A DNA stretch of 64,000 bases from Psococerastis gibbosa. Lineage: Eukaryota; Arthropoda; Insecta; Psocodea; Psocidae. The stretch spans positions 19,925,419-19,989,418 of the forward strand of contig OZ020486.1 of NCBI GenBank assembly GCA_963971405.1. The letters are read 5' to 3'. The translations under genes and the position numbers were made by a program. Under the pieces are notes generated by a model. The model was not told the DNA's origin. It made no database searches and was given only the letters and a program-made list of their open reading frames with translations. Below are positions 63,919 to 64,000 of the stretch, one piece after another; within the stretch, counting starts at the first letter, position 1, and each line of letters starts with the position of its first letter.

Positions 63919-64000
63919 TACGAGGTGTGCCAATTAAATACCCGGACTGGGGCCATAAAAGCTATTTATTTAAAATTACTTACTTTTACTAATTGTCACC
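63919..64000 (+). mobile_element. Start of another mariner-type element (cut by window edge)
   Basis: 'cgaggtgtgccaattaaata' followed by 'cccggact' resembles a mariner terminal repeat. It runs off the right edge. Confidence 0.5.

Noticed and set aside
1..64000. CRISPR arrays, operons, riboswitches
   Set aside because: No regularly spaced direct repeats. The gene structure is eukaryotic throughout.

Overview
The window reads as nuclear DNA of an arthropod, most likely an insect. Genes are split by many GT-AG introns. The intergenic and intronic DNA is AT-rich and crowded with Tc1/mariner elements, jockey-type LINE remnants, tRNA-derived SINEs and short inverted-repeat elements. The gene content (a kismet/CHD7-type remodeller, RPP30, WDR43) is conserved animal housekeeping and chromatin machinery. 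The species cannot be named from the sequence. There is no CRISPR array, operon or prokaryotic gene.

Layout. (1) 1-19.1 kb, plus strand: nine exons of a giant C2H2 zinc-finger protein (1,821 residues in the window, about 28 fingers). A terminal exon of 2.46 kb ends at 18592; the 5' end may lie left of the window. Its introns hold most of the mobile elements, including a Tc1 transposon with IR/DR ends at 5728-7348. (2) 18.6-21.1 kb: tail-to-tail intergenic DNA with three copies of one small CAG-flanked palindromic element. (3) 21.1-43.9 kb (upstream exon perhaps at 49.5 kb), minus strand: a complete kismet/CHD6-9 gene with 19 coding exons. When joined they stay in frame for 4,168 residues: Q/S/P/H-rich N terminus, AT-hook-like region, two chromodomains, SNF2 ATPase, SANT-like segments, a BRK domain, a 17-unit octapeptide repeat and an acidic C terminus. 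(4) 44-50.5 kb: gene-poor DNA with mariner and LINE remnants and two promoter-like patches. (5) 50.5-56.65 kb, minus strand: a complete four-exon RPP30 (RNase P/MRP subunit, 326 residues). The 76-bp first exon has no long ORF of its own and was found by homology and splice phase. (6) 57.0 kb to the right edge, plus strand: the first four exons of WDR43 (SSU-processome WD40 protein). It continues past the window.

Functionally there are two chromatin/DNA-binding genes on the left. On the right is a divergent pair of RNA-processing genes whose start codons are only 362 bp apart, which suggests a shared bidirectional promoter for tRNA/rRNA maturation factors.

I looked for an undescribed system and did not find a convincing novel multigene one. 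The most unusual signals are the protein-repeat architectures (two-finger modules, the octapeptide array), the divergent RPP30/WDR43 pair, and several apparently uncatalogued short transposon families whose ends and target duplications can be read directly. I could not run database searches, so novelty is unproven.
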